Shown in pieces: positions 1 to 8,616 of a stretch of 42,457 bases of DNA; position 1 is the stretch's first letter, and each line of letters starts with the position of its first letter. Location of the stretch: the NCBI GenBank assembly GCA_949293415.1, contig CASFDK010000012.1, positions 1 through 42,457 on the forward strand, in the 5' to 3' direction. The notes under the pieces were generated by a model that was not told where the DNA came from, ran no database searches, and was given only the letters and a program-made list of their open reading frames with translations. Position numbers and translations under genes: made by a program. The DNA is from an uncultured Verrucomicrobiota bacterium. Its GTDB lineage: Bacteria > Verrucomicrobiota > Verrucomicrobiia > Opitutales > Intestinicryptomonadaceae.

Positions 1-393
1 GTTGAGCGCGCCCTCGAGAAACGGTCTGCCGCCGTACCAATACCAGTCGTAGATGAACACATTAACACCCGCAGCAAGCGCGGCGTCTATCTTTCGCGCA
101 ACGGCAATCGGGTCCGCTTCGTTCTCGTAGCCCCAGAGCGGTACTATCGGCTGTTTGTGTCCCTTGAATTTGGGAGTCGCCTCGTAGACGTTCTGCCATT
201 CTCCGCAGCCGTGCGGGAAGATTCCGAGCTCCTTCCATCGCGGTTCGGGATGGTACGCGGGCCACACGTAGGCGGCTACGTCGTAGCCCTTCGAAGCGGA
301 AGCGTCCGCCGAGGCGGGCTTTTGCGCGTCGGGAGACGACGCGCAGCCCGCGGAGAGTGCCACGATTGCAAACAATACCGACAGTCTTCTCAT
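1..393 (-). CDS. GH99-like (WbsX-type) domain lipoprotein, C-terminus cut by window edge
   Basis: The first 131 codons are present; the rest lies left of base 1. The N-terminus is a signal peptide ending in a probable lipobox (LSAGC, Cys17), followed by a Ser/Ala-rich linker. From about residue 36 it matches the neighbouring complete gene at 415-1614 almost residue for residue, including the YVWPAYHPEPRW start and the YDWYWYGG motif, so the two are tandem paralogues. The family is annotated as glycoside hydrolase family 99-like/WbsX and is taken to act on glycans outside the cytoplasm; the substrate is not known from sequence. It starts 21 bases after the upstream gene stops, with no clear Shine-Dalgarno site, so it is probably co-transcribed. 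The copy differs in being a predicted lipoprotein rather than having a plain Sec signal. Confidence 0.85.
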   Translation of the reverse strand, partial: MRRLSVLFAIVALSAGCASSPDAQKPASADASASKGYDVAAYVWPAYHPEPRWKELGIFPHGCGEWQNVYEATPKFKGHKQPIVPLWGYENEADPIAVARKIDAALAAGVNVFIYDWYWYGGRPFLEGALN

Positions 394-414
394 ATCAAGA
401 ATAATCGCTAACTA

Positions 415-1614
415 TTACTTAGCCTGACCGTGTCCGCCAAAGACACGCGCAGTGGCGTTGAGGAAGTCGTAGCCGTTTTTGTCGTCGGGCTCGAGCTGGC
501 TGCCTTCGGTCCACTCGTTCCACGAATTGATGATGAGCAGCTTGGGCATACCCGCCTGCGTGTTTTTATCGAGCCACGCCTTGGATTCGCGCAGGAAGTG
601 TTCGTAGTCCTTGGCGTTCGTGTTTTCGATGACTGTAGTGGTTTCGTTCTTGGGGTAGCGCGAGTTGTTGTCCCAGCCGATTGTTACGTTCGGAACGAAC
701 GGAACGCCGTAGTGTTTCGACATTTTGTCGAACAAAGCAAGGCTTTCTTCGCCCCAAGTTTTATACTGTTTGCCCTTTTCCACCCTCGAAAGCGACGGCC
801 AGTTGTAGACGGTTACGCTGTCGATGCCGAGGTATTTATACATTTCGGGGAATGTAGATTTTTCCTGACCGGGAACCGTCAGAGGCTTTCTCCAAAGCGG
901 CGACGAAAACGATTGGAAGTGGATTCCCGCAAAGCCCGCCTTTTTCGCCTCAGCGCGGAAGATGTCGAGAGCCTGTTTTGCCTTTTCCATCCCGCCGACG
1001 CCGTTGATGAACTTGTTCGGGATGAAGAACGAGAACACGGGCTTGTTGTCGATTTTATAGTAGTTGGGCTTCTTGAAGTAGTCGACGAAGCGGGGGATGA
1101 GCTTGTTCACGAACTCGTCGTACGATACGTCCGCGCTCCAGACTTTGTCGGTCTTGCCCTTTTTGCCGATTGTGTTGTCCCAAAGGTGGTCTACGTCGTG
1201 GTTTGCCCACATCAGATAGAACTTCATACGCTCGTTGTTGGGGGCTTTGAGGAAGCCGTTGTTGAGCGCGCCCTCGAGGAAGGGTCTGCCTTCGTACCAA
1301 TACCAGTCGTAGACGAACACGTTAACACCAGCGGCGAGTGCCGCGTCTATCTTGCGCGCGACTGCGATGGGGTCGTCCTCTTTTTCGTAGCCCCAAATCG
1401 GAACGAGCGGTTCGCGGTGTCCCTCGAATTTCGTGTGGGCTTCGTAGACGTTCTGCCATTCGCCGTTGCCGTGCTTGAAAATTCCGAGCTCCTGCCAACG
1501 CGGTTCGGGATGGTAAGCCGGCCAGACGATTGCCGCCACGTCGTAGCCCGCCGCAGCCATCGCCGCCGCCGCGCCCGCAATAGAGAAAAGTACTGATGCG
1601 ATTTTCTTCTTCAT
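415..1614 (-). CDS. Secreted GH99-like (WbsX-type) domain protein
   Basis: This 399-residue protein begins with a Sec signal peptide (Lys-rich start, Ala-rich core to about residue 22). The domain runs from about residue 24 to 392. YDWYWYEG lies at 102-109, and SWNEWTEGSQLEPD starts at 364. The latter is the strongly conserved C-terminal motif of GH99-like/WbsX proteins and carries Glu367, Glu370 and Glu375. Relatives include alpha-mannan endo-hydrolases (GH99) and proteins in polysaccharide loci, so a secreted glycan-active role is inferred; the substrate is unknown. The start is supported by AAAAAGGA about 5 bases upstream. It lies 44 bases after the SGNH gene and 21 before the second GH99-like copy, so the three probably form one operon. 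Confidence 0.88.
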   Translation of the reverse strand: MKKKIASVLFSIAGAAAAMAAAGYDVAAIVWPAYHPEPRWQELGIFKHGNGEWQNVYEAHTKFEGHREPLVPIWGYEKEDDPIAVARKIDAALAAGVNVFVYDWYWYEGRPFLEGALNNGFLKAPNNERMKFYLMWANHDVDHLWDNTIGKKGKTDKVWSADVSYDEFVNKLIPRFVDYFKKPNYYKIDNKPVFSFFIPNKFINGVGGMEKAKQALDIFRAEAKKAGFAGIHFQSFSSPLWRKPLTVPGQEKSTFPEMYKYLGIDSVTVYNWPSLSRVEKGKQYKTWGEESLALFDKMSKHYGVPFVPNVTIGWDNNSRYPKNETTTVIENTNAKDYEHFLRESKAWLDKNTQAGMPKLLIINSWNEWTEGSQLEPDDKNGYDFLNATARVFGGHGQAK

Positions 1615-1658
1615 ATGATTCCTTTTTACGTTGTTGCTTTTTTGTTTGTCGAAAAATT

Positions 1659-2411
1659 TTAGCGTTGCGTCAGAGCCTTGTAGTAGGCGTCAGCCAGTGC
1701 CGCCATCCCCGCGTCGGACGGGTGGCTTGCAACGCCGTGATGGGCGAATTTGCCCTTGGCGGTCATCCCCTCCTTTTGCGCGATTGCGCAGATGTCGACA
1801 ATGGTTATGCCGTTTTTCTCGGCGAACTCTTTGAGCTTGTCGTTGAGCTTGCTTGTCGGATACCAGCCCGTGGTGATTATCATCTTCGCCGCACCGTCGG
1901 GGTTGAGATATTTTACGAGCTTTGCGTAGTACTTAATGAAATCGTGTTTCGCCGCCATTTCCCGCGATACGTTGTCTACGAGCGAAATTACAATCCACTT
2001 CGGCTTGAAGTCGCGCGCCTGTTTGTAGCGCGGCAGGATTTTGTCGGCATCCACAAAGTTGCGCTCGAAAAACGCGCCCTTGGCAATGCAAAGGGGAATG
2101 TCCGAATTATCCTTTTTGAGCTTTTCCCAAAGCAGGTGGACGTAGTCGTTCTCCTTTCTGGACGCCGCCATTCCGCAGTCGGAATACCAGCCGAGCGCGG
2201 GTGCGGGGGCGTGTTTTGTGAGCGAATGCCCCATGCACAGCAGTCCGCCCGATTTCCCGTTCCCCTCAAAATACACAAGTTGTGGAGCTTTAGCCTGAGC
2301 CGCCCCCGAAACCGTATTGCCGAACTTCGCCGAAACGGTGTCGCCGCCGCTTTCCGCCGCCGTTAACGCGCAGGCGGCAAACAACGTCCCCGCAAACATC
2401 GTAAATTTCAT
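1659..2411 (-). CDS. Secreted SGNH/GDSL-like hydrolase
   Basis: A 250-residue exported protein with a Sec signal peptide (about residues 1-19). Block I is GHSLTKHAP at 61-69, with Ser63 as the probable nucleophile, followed by a GWYSDCGMAAS block. A C-terminal SHPSDAGM block carries the probable catalytic His230. This pattern (G-x-S-(I/L)-T-x-H-x-P, then GW...GMAAS) is typical of a bacterial SGNH subfamily seen beside glycoside hydrolases. The usual Asp of DxxH is not visible. A role as carbohydrate esterase is inferred from the fold and from the GH99-like genes downstream. An upstream ATG at 2423 is possible. The ATG at 2411 is chosen because GCGGAA lies at a suitable distance and the signal peptide starts cleanly there. 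Confidence 0.8.
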   Translation of the reverse strand: MKFTMFAGTLFAACALTAAESGGDTVSAKFGNTVSGAAQAKAPQLVYFEGNGKSGGLLCMGHSLTKHAPAPALGWYSDCGMAASRKENDYVHLLWEKLKKDNSDIPLCIAKGAFFERNFVDADKILPRYKQARDFKPKWIVISLVDNVSREMAAKHDFIKYYAKLVKYLNPDGAAKMIITTGWYPTSKLNDKLKEFAEKNGITIVDICAIAQKEGMTAKGKFAHHGVASHPSDAGMAALADAYYKALTQR

Positions 2412-2579
2412 AAATTTCCGCATAGATAAAAAAGACCGACGCGGCGTAATTACCCCACCAAATCGCCTGTTGAAAAACATTGGATTTTTTGCGATTACTT
2501 GCAAGCTTTTTTTCCATAAAAAAGCTTTACACTTCGGCGATCCTGCATTTAACTTGCCGCAATTTAGAAAGCAAACACC

Positions 2580-4361
2580 ATGAAAACAAGCTACCTATCA
2601 ATCATATCCGCGGCGGCTTTTGCCGCAAGTTCGGCGTTTGCCACGGACTATCTCCTGTCGGGCGGCACGAGCGAGGAGAACGCAACAAAGTTTTCCACGG
2701 GAATCAAAAACCAATCGGGCGATGTCGTAGTACCTTCGTCTTCCGACAGACTTCTCTGGAAGGGGCTCTACTCGAGCGTTGCAACCGCGCCAGCGTACAC
2801 TGTTGTGGACGGTCAATATGCCTTTCAAAGCTTCATTGTAAGCGGCGGTGGCGGAAGCTTTACGGATCTGAATATGGCGTTCGAAGACGGCGCATCGCTG
2901 ACGTTTTCGTTCAACGAAGGTATAGGATTCAACAACTACGCGATAGCGATGGATTTATCCGTTAAAAACGGCGGAAGCGCGGCGATAAATCTGACAAACG
3001 GTTGGTATCTTGAGCTTCCCGCAGGCACGGGACGTTCGGGTAGCACGGCTTCGATTAAAATCGGCAAGGGCATTACCGTTACGAGCTCGAAAGCGGCAAC
3101 CGTAATCGGCAAAGACGCGAACACAGTCTTTACCGTCGACGGCGTTATGAACGTTACGGGTGCATCTTCTTTCACAAACGGAATAAACAACTTCAACGGC
3201 ACGTACACAACCTCGGGAGACTCCACGTTCAACGGCGGTCTTGTAAACGTCAACGGCGAATATACGACCTTGAGGAACATTCTCAAAGGCGGCGTTTCGA
3301 TGAACGTTGCGGGCGAACTTTACGCGAAAAGCAGCACACAAGTACAGAACTCGTCGCTTACAATAGAAAAGGGCGCAACGTACACAACATCGGACCTTGA
3401 GCTTACGCCCGACAATGACGATGCGACAACCGCCAGCAACCTGGTCGTCAACGGCACGCTCAACGTCAACGGTTACTTCTTCGTCTCGAAGCACGGCAAT
3501 ATCACGCCTACGGTAACGATCGGCGAAGGCGCGGTCATCAACGCGCAGACGTTCCGCTCGAGAGTCGCGCCGATAACGCTCACCAAAGACTCGGTTATGA
3601 CCCTCCACAACCACAGCGACAAACGCGAAACTTTCGCCAACGCGGGGCTTTTCACAATCCAAAACGGCGCAACCCTCCGCATCATAACCGATTTGGCGAC
3701 GTGCGCTGCGGGCAAAAACTACAACGGAATTGTCCTCGACAGGGGCGGCAAGTTCGAAATCAAGGGTGGCAAATACTTCTCGCTCGGCAATAATGCGATG
3801 ACGCTCAACGATGTGCTCGACATCGACACGCATTTTGCATTCGGTAAAAACACCGACACAAACGCAGGCTCGCTGATAGTCAACACCGACAACACTTGGG
3901 CGAAGACGGCGTTCCTCGTGTCGAAGTCGTACAGCAACGGCAAGCCGTCGAACACATACGGCAAAATCACGATAGCCGACAACGTTTCGCTGACGGCAAG
4001 AGGCATTGCGTTCGCTACCAACGAGGCCGCGCAGTTCGAAATCAACCTCGGAAGCGGTTCGGTTCTGACGTTCGACGAGTTCATCGTTACCGACATTGCC
4101 GATTACGGATTGATTGAAGGCGACAAAATCGTAATCAACGGTTTCGCCGAAAAATCGATCGCAATCAACAAGCACAATTCGCTTGCCGACGATGCATTGG
4201 CGTATCTGCAAATTTCGGGCGTGGACACTTCGAAGCTCGAGTGGGCATTGGATGCGACAACGGGCAAATACTGGCTGACTGTCGTCCCCGAACCCGCCGA
4301 ATGGGCGGCAATCTTCGGCGCAATCGCGCTGGGCTTGGCTCTCTACCGCAGGCGCAGGTAG
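2580..4361 (+). CDS. PEP-CTERM-anchored exported protein, autotransporter-like repeats
   Basis: This 593-residue protein has a Sec signal peptide (to about residue 21). The long central region is rich in Gly, Asn, Thr and Val, with repeating short beta-strand patterns (for example LVVNGTLNVNG and FNGGLVNVNG) that suggest a right-handed beta-helix. The end is a textbook PEP-CTERM tail: VPEPAEWA, a hydrophobic helix, then YRRRR. Such tails are recognised by exosortase-type systems and place proteins at the surface or in the extracellular matrix. No exosortase gene is in the window. The gene is divergent from the SGNH/GH99-like operon and is followed by an intrinsic terminator. It resembles the protein at 39202-40305 in architecture. 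Ligand or substrate cannot be told from sequence. Confidence 0.87.
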   Translation: MKTSYLSIISAAAFAASSAFATDYLLSGGTSEENATKFSTGIKNQSGDVVVPSSSDRLLWKGLYSSVATAPAYTVVDGQYAFQSFIVSGGGGSFTDLNMAFEDGASLTFSFNEGIGFNNYAIAMDLSVKNGGSAAINLTNGWYLELPAGTGRSGSTASIKIGKGITVTSSKAATVIGKDANTVFTVDGVMNVTGASSFTNGINNFNGTYTTSGDSTFNGGLVNVNGEYTTLRNILKGGVSMNVAGELYAKSSTQVQNSSLTIEKGATYTTSDLELTPDNDDATTASNLVVNGTLNVNGYFFVSKHGNITPTVTIGEGAVINAQTFRSRVAPITLTKDSVMTLHNHSDKRETFANAGLFTIQNGATLRIITDLATCAAGKNYNGIVLDRGGKFEIKGGKYFSLGNNAMTLNDVLDIDTHFAFGKNTDTNAGSLIVNTDNTWAKTAFLVSKSYSNGKPSNTYGKITIADNVSLTARGIAFATNEAAQFEINLGSGSVLTFDEFIVTDIADYGLIEGDKIVINGFAEKSIAINKHNSLADDALAYLQISGVDTSKLEWALDATTGKYWLTVVPEPAEWAAIFGAIALGLALYRRRR

Positions 4362-4386
4362 CAGGAACAAGGCTCTAAAATTCGGC

Positions 4387-4416
4387 AAACCGCTTCGGCT
4401 TCGGAGCGGTTTTTTT
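4387..4416 (+). terminator. Intrinsic terminator of the PEP-CTERM gene
   Basis: An 8-bp stem AAACCGCT/AGCGGTTT closes a 10-base loop and is followed by an unbroken T run. It begins 26 bases after the stop at 4361. Confidence 0.85.
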
Positions 4417-4466
4417 ATGCGCCGAAAAAGCTCGCAATCGGCGGAAACGGTACAAGCATATACGCT

Positions 4467-4943
4467 ATGAATACTACACCGAGGCGCAAGGACAGGACAA
4501 TCACGCGGGAGCGGGCGGAAGAAATTCTCGAACGCGGCGAATACGGTTTTCTTTCGCTCGTCTCCGACGACGAGTACCCCTACGGGTTGCCGATAAACTA
4601 TGTAAAGGACGGCGGCAGGCTCTATATGCACTGCGCCCCCGACGGCAGGAAGATGGACTGCATAATGCGCAGCCCGAACGCCATGTTCTGCGTTGTGGGC
4701 AATGCCGACGTGCGCCCGCGACAGTTCTCGCTGAACTACTCGAGCGCGATGGCGTTCGGTAAAATTTCGGTCTGCGGCGAAGCCGAAAAAATCGCCGCGC
4801 TAAAGCTTATTGCGAAACGCTTCTGCCCGCAGTTCGAGACTCAAGCCGATGTCTACATTGCAAAATCGGCAAGCCGCACCGCCATTTTGCGGTTCGACAT
4901 CGAAGCAATTTCGGGCAAGGCAAAAGACATTCCGCAGGAGTAG
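4467..4943 (+). CDS. Pyridoxamine 5'-phosphate oxidase-family flavin-binding protein (NimA-like)
   Basis: This 158-residue cytoplasmic protein has the split beta-barrel pattern of the PNPOx-like family. RAEEILERGEYGFLSLVSDD is followed by YPYGLPINYVKDGGRLYMHC, a very typical start of the NimA/Pyridox_ox_2 branch. In that branch the barrel binds FMN or haem, and some members reduce nitro compounds. The length is normal for the family. It sits alone between two terminators, so it is probably a single-gene unit. The physiological substrate cannot be deduced; a flavin-dependent redox or detoxification role is the family-level inference. Confidence 0.85.
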   Translation: MNTTPRRKDRTITRERAEEILERGEYGFLSLVSDDEYPYGLPINYVKDGGRLYMHCAPDGRKMDCIMRSPNAMFCVVGNADVRPRQFSLNYSSAMAFGKISVCGEAEKIAALKLIAKRFCPQFETQADVYIAKSASRTAILRFDIEAISGKAKDIPQE

Positions 4944-4973
4944 CAGACTCCCGCCCCCGCAAAAGCAGGGCAC

Positions 4974-5010
4974 AAAAAAGCGCGCTTCGATTTTCACGAA
5001 CGCGCTTTTC
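4974..5010. terminator. Bidirectional intrinsic terminator
   Basis: Inverted repeat of AAAAGCGCG plus TTCG/CGAA extensions with a single bulge. On the minus strand it is followed by six T, which suits the end of the GGGtGRT gene at 5028. On the plus strand it is followed by TTTTCGTTT, which suits the gene ending at 4943. Confidence 0.8.
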
Positions 5011-5027
5011 GTTTGAAGAAGTCGAGA

Positions 5028-6029
5028 CTACTTTGTGGCTTCTTCAACCGCAACGGCTACGGCTACGGTTGCGCCGACCATCGGGTTGTTGCCCATACCG
5101 ATAAGACCCATCATTTCGACGTGGGCGGGTACGGACGAAGAGCCCGCGAACTGCGCGTCGCCGTGCATTCTGCCCATCGTGTCGGTCATACCGTACGAAG
5201 CGGGACCCGCCGCCACATTGTCGGGGTGCAGGGTTCTGCCCGTGCCGCCGCCCGAAGCAACCGAGAAGTATTTCTTGCCGTGTTCGATTGCCCACTTCTT
5301 GTATGTGCCCGCAACGGGGTGCTGGAAGCGTGTCGGGTTGGTCGAGTTGCCCGTAATGGAAACGTCGACACCTTCCTTAATCATAATGGCAACGCCTTCC
5401 GAAACGTCGTCCGCACCGTAGACGCGAACCTTGGCTTTGTCGCCCTTCGAGAATGCTGTTTCCTTGGTGATTTTCAGTTCGCCCGTGTAGTAGTCGTACT
5501 CGGTTTCAACGTGTGTGAAGCCGTTGATGCGCGAAATGATGTACGCAGCGTCCTTGCCCAGACCGTTGAGGATGACGCGCAGGGGTTCTTTGCGAACCTT
5601 GTTTGCCGTCTTTGCGATGCCGATTGCGCCTTCGGCGGCGGCGAACGATTCGTGCCCAGCCAAGAAGCAGAAGCACTTTGTCTCTTCGCGAAGGAGCATT
5701 GCGCCGAGGTTGCCGTGTCCGAGACCTACGTCGCGGCTGTCGGCAACCGAACCCGGGATGCAGAACGCCTGCAGACCAATGCCGATATTTTCCGCCGCTT
5801 CCGCCGCGTTCTTGCTACCCTTTTTGAGTGCGATTGCCGCTCCCAGAGTGTAAGCCCAAACGGCGTTTTCGAATGCGATGGGCTGAATACCCTTGACGAT
5901 TGCGTCAACGTTGATGCCCTTCGAATCGCAGAGAGCCTTTGCGTCTTCGAGACCCTTGAGACCGTATTCGGCGCAGACTTTGTTGATTTTGTCTATGCGT
6001 CTTTCGTAACTTTCGAATGTGATAGCCAT
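5028..6029 (-). CDS. GGGtGRT family protein
   Basis: This 333-residue cytoplasmic protein carries the signature SGGGTGRTLHPDN near residues 258-270 that gives the GGGtGRT family its name. It also has conserved Gly-rich blocks such as GLGHGNLGAMLL and the C-terminal GLIGMGNNPMVGAT. The biochemical role of the family is not established. It is commonly found beside a NifU/IscU-like scaffold, exactly as here: the upstream gene ends 12 bases before this start. A strong AAGGAG site precedes the ATG. A link to iron-sulfur or metal chemistry is inferred from the neighbour only. No signal peptide or membrane segment is seen. Confidence 0.9.
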   Translation of the reverse strand: MAITFESYERRIDKINKVCAEYGLKGLEDAKALCDSKGINVDAIVKGIQPIAFENAVWAYTLGAAIALKKGSKNAAEAAENIGIGLQAFCIPGSVADSRDVGLGHGNLGAMLLREETKCFCFLAGHESFAAAEGAIGIAKTANKVRKEPLRVILNGLGKDAAYIISRINGFTHVETEYDYYTGELKITKETAFSKGDKAKVRVYGADDVSEGVAIMIKEGVDVSITGNSTNPTRFQHPVAGTYKKWAIEHGKKYFSVASGGGTGRTLHPDNVAAGPASYGMTDTMGRMHGDAQFAGSSSVPAHVEMMGLIGMGNNPMVGATVAVAVAVEEATK

Positions 6030-6041
6030 TGTAAAAACTCC

Positions 6042-6749
6042 TTATTGCTTGCGGGGGTCGATGGTTTTTGCCGCGTCTTCGAAACGTCCCTTTGTGGAGG
6101 TGAACTTTTTGAAGGCCTCGCCTGCGTCCATACCGTTGCGGATGGCTTCGAGCATTTTGCCCACGTGTACGGTCTTGTAGCCGATTACTTCGTTGTTTTC
6201 GTCGAGAGCCTGTTCGAGAACGTAGCCTTCCGCCAGTTCGAGGTAGCGCGGACCCTTTTCGGATGTCGAGAACATCGTGCCGACCTGCGAGCGCAGACCC
6301 TTGCCCAAGTCTTCCAAACCCGCGCCGATGGGCAGACCGCCTTCGGAGAATGCGGTCTGCGTGCGTCCGTAGATGATTTGGAGGAAAAGTTCGCGCATTG
6401 CAACATTGATTGCGTCGCAGACGAGGTCGGAGTTTACGGCTTCGAGAATCGTCTTGCCGGGGAGGACTTCAGACGCCATCGCCGCCGAGTGCGTCATACC
6501 CGAGCAACCGATTGTTTCGACGAGGGCTTCCTTGATTACGCCGTCCTTAACGTTGAGCGTAAGTTTGCACGCGCCCTGTTGGGGAGCGCACCAACCGATA
6601 CCGTGCGTGAGACCGCTGATGTCGGTAATTTCCTTTGCCTTTACCCACTTTCCCTCTTCCGGAATGGGAGCGGGTCCGTGTTTTGCACCTTTTGCGACGC
6701 AGCACATTTGCTGTACTTCGTGCGAGCAGCTGTTATTTGGACAACTCAT
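6042..6749 (-). CDS. NifU/IscU-like iron-sulfur cluster scaffold protein
   Basis: This 235-residue protein starts with a Cys-rich segment (MSCPNNSCSHEVQQMCC). A NifU-N/IscU-like region follows, with conserved-looking cysteines in GWCAPQQGAC (about residues 50-59), IGCSGMTHSA (about 80) and LVCDAINVAM. The family assembles or carries Fe-S clusters through three cysteines. The protein is longer than plain IscU (about 130 residues), as is usual for the scaffold paired with GGGtGRT proteins. The ATG at 6749 is chosen over an upstream ATG because AGGAAAC precedes it and the extension is not family-like. It is co-transcribed with the GGGtGRT gene. The client protein of this scaffold is unknown. Confidence 0.88.
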   Translation of the reverse strand: MSCPNNSCSHEVQQMCCVAKGAKHGPAPIPEEGKWVKAKEITDISGLTHGIGWCAPQQGACKLTLNVKDGVIKEALVETIGCSGMTHSAAMASEVLPGKTILEAVNSDLVCDAINVAMRELFLQIIYGRTQTAFSEGGLPIGAGLEDLGKGLRSQVGTMFSTSEKGPRYLELAEGYVLEQALDENNEVIGYKTVHVGKMLEAIRNGMDAGEAFKKFTSTKGRFEDAAKTIDPRKQ

Positions 6750-6885
6750 ATTTGTTTCCTGTTGTATAATTACGTTGTTGCTAAAAAACTTCCCCCGAGA
6801 TTCGCACACTTTGCGCGTATTGTCAACGCATTCATAAGATTTTTTTGAGCCGAAAACCGCGAGTTCCCAGAGTATTCGGCTACGC

Positions 6886-6925
6886 AAAAAAAACGCCGCT
6901 TCGGGGAGGTGCCCGTTGCGGCGTT
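6886..6925 (-). terminator. Intrinsic terminator of the three-gene glycosidase operon
   Basis: The stem AACGCCGC/GCGGCGTT, with an 18-base loop, is followed on the minus strand by a T run (bases 6893-6886). It lies 20 bases past the stop at 6945. Confidence 0.82.
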
Positions 6926-6944
6926 TCGCGAAAATCAGACTATC

Positions 6945-8612
6945 CTATCGCGATACCCTGCGCGACGAAAATATCGAGCCGCGCGAAACGCTTTCGCGCT
7001 TTTTCGAAACGGCGCGTCCGTCCGACATGTCAACCACAAGTTTTCCGAGTTTGTCGGAATGCGCGGCGGGTTTGCCGTCGACGAAAACCGTCAGCCCCGC
7101 GCCCGTTCCGTACTTCGCCCCGAATCGGTCGAAGACCACGTCGAGCTTGCGCCCCTTGACGGACACGTTGCCGAGGTAGAAGTAGTCCCAAGAATCGGGG
7201 GCGAGCGGGTTGATTTCGACGGTCGAGCCGAGGTTCGGGCGGATGCCGACAAGCTCCGAAATTACGTGGTTGCAGAACTGCGAATGGTTGTAGTCTTTGC
7301 CGCGTTCGCGCCCACCCTTGCGCTTCGACCACGTTCCGTTTTCCCACTTTTCAAGACGCGTGCGCGAAATCCAGTCGCCGTTGTAGGGGTTCAGATTTTC
7401 GTCTATCCACATAACGCGTTTTCCGTTCGGAAGCGTTCTGTGGTGCGACATCGCGAAGGTTTGCAGTGTTTCGAAGTACAGGTTTTTGTCGGCGTACGCG
7501 TTTGCGCCGTTTGCGTTGACGAAGTTCGCAAGCGCGTTGAGTGTAACGGACGTTGCGAACGGCCATGACGGACCGTTCCAAAGGCACTCGTGCCCCTCGT
7601 AGGCGACCGCAAATTTCGGGTGGCTCTGCTCCGCCGTAGTCGGACCGTAGGGTGCCTTGAACGCGCCTGCGTCGGACAAAAATTTCCACGCGTCGGAACG
7701 GCTCTTCGGCGGTATGTTGTAGACCCACGGAGTGTAGCCGTGCAGCTCGCGGGCATCCGAAAACTCGGTCGAGCCGAGCGGTATCACCTTGAAGAACCGC
7801 GCGGATTCGTCCCACAAAAGCGTGTTTATTTTGTCCTTGAGAACCGCGGCTTTTTCCGCGTAGAGCTTTGCCGACTCGCCGTCGCCGAGGATTTCGGCGA
7901 TTTCCGAAAGCGCGCAATATTCGCCGTACATATGGGCGTTTATCGTCGCCCTGTAGCCGAGAAATTTCGGGTGGAGCGAACCGGAGATGGAATATTCCAT
8001 ACCGTCGCGGCTGTCGCGCTGCCAGAACAGCCCGCGCTCGGCGTCGTAGTGCGATTTCTCCCACTCGGCGGCGTTTTCGCGCATTTTGCCGAAGAGTTCG
8101 GCGAGCAGCCTTTTGTCGCCCGAGACCTTGTAAAATTCGAGAACCGAATGCGCCACGGGGAACGTGTATTTGCGCACGTTCTTGCCGCAGTTGAACCAGT
8201 ACCGCGCGTATTCCGAAAGATACTTTCCGTCGGCGAGCCAGCGACCCTCCGCAAAGTGGTGCGCACCGGGGCACGAGATTGCGTTGTAAAGCCCCGACCA
8301 CGGAACTTTCGGCAGGAACTCGGTGATGACGTAGCCTTCGGGCGTCTGTTTGATGTGCTTGCGGAACGTCCACCATCTGAAGTAGTAGACGCGCTCTATC
8401 TCGCCGTCGGGGCACTCGAACACTGGCGCGTTTTCCGAAAGGAATTTCGCCGCCTGCGAGTTCGGATAGAGATTCCGCACGATTTCCTCGTCGTCGGCGT
8501 TGAACTGCGAAACGTATTTTTCGAACTTCGACGAATCGGGGACGGACGCACATGCCAAATGCGCGGCAAAAACCGCCGCGCACGTTGCAAAAATGTATTT
8601 TGCCGATTTCAT
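6945..8612 (-). CDS. Secreted GH63/MGH1-like glycoside hydrolase
   Basis: This 555-residue protein has a Sec signal peptide (to about residue 22). The mature part has the (alpha/alpha)6-barrel pattern of a GH63/MGH1-like family: ECPDGEIERVYYFRWWTFRK, VITEFLPKVPWSG, GHECLWNGPSWPFATSV, and a C-terminal beta domain. The family contains alpha-glucosidases and mannosylglycerate-type hydrolases, so an exo-acting sugar hydrolase outside the cytoplasm is likely; the substrate is open. The ATG at 8612 is selected because it starts the signal peptide; the upstream extension overlaps the preceding gene. It starts 4 bases after that gene's stop, so the two are certainly co-transcribed. The terminator at 6886-6925 ends the operon. 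Confidence 0.83.
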   Translation of the reverse strand: MKSAKYIFATCAAVFAAHLACASVPDSSKFEKYVSQFNADDEEIVRNLYPNSQAAKFLSENAPVFECPDGEIERVYYFRWWTFRKHIKQTPEGYVITEFLPKVPWSGLYNAISCPGAHHFAEGRWLADGKYLSEYARYWFNCGKNVRKYTFPVAHSVLEFYKVSGDKRLLAELFGKMRENAAEWEKSHYDAERGLFWQRDSRDGMEYSISGSLHPKFLGYRATINAHMYGEYCALSEIAEILGDGESAKLYAEKAAVLKDKINTLLWDESARFFKVIPLGSTEFSDARELHGYTPWVYNIPPKSRSDAWKFLSDAGAFKAPYGPTTAEQSHPKFAVAYEGHECLWNGPSWPFATSVTLNALANFVNANGANAYADKNLYFETLQTFAMSHHRTLPNGKRVMWIDENLNPYNGDWISRTRLEKWENGTWSKRKGGRERGKDYNHSQFCNHVISELVGIRPNLGSTVEINPLAPDSWDYFYLGNVSVKGRKLDVVFDRFGAKYGTGAGLTVFVDGKPAAHSDKLGKLVVDMSDGRAVSKKRESVSRGSIFSSRRVSR

Positions 8613-8616
8613 ATTT

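Noticed and set aside
430..1596. Long plus-strand ORF of 388 codons
   Set aside because: It is the mirror of the GH99-like gene on the other strand. It has no family pattern and no ribosome site; such antisense frames are common at this GC content.
2955..4631. Minus-strand ORF of 558 codons
   Set aside because: Antisense to the PEP-CTERM gene and across its terminator; no domain or start signal.
5013..6848. Plus-strand ORF of 611 codons
   Set aside because: It runs antisense through both the GGGtGRT and NifU-like genes, which are strongly supported. Its composition (Cys/Arg/Phe-rich) is typical of a shadow frame.
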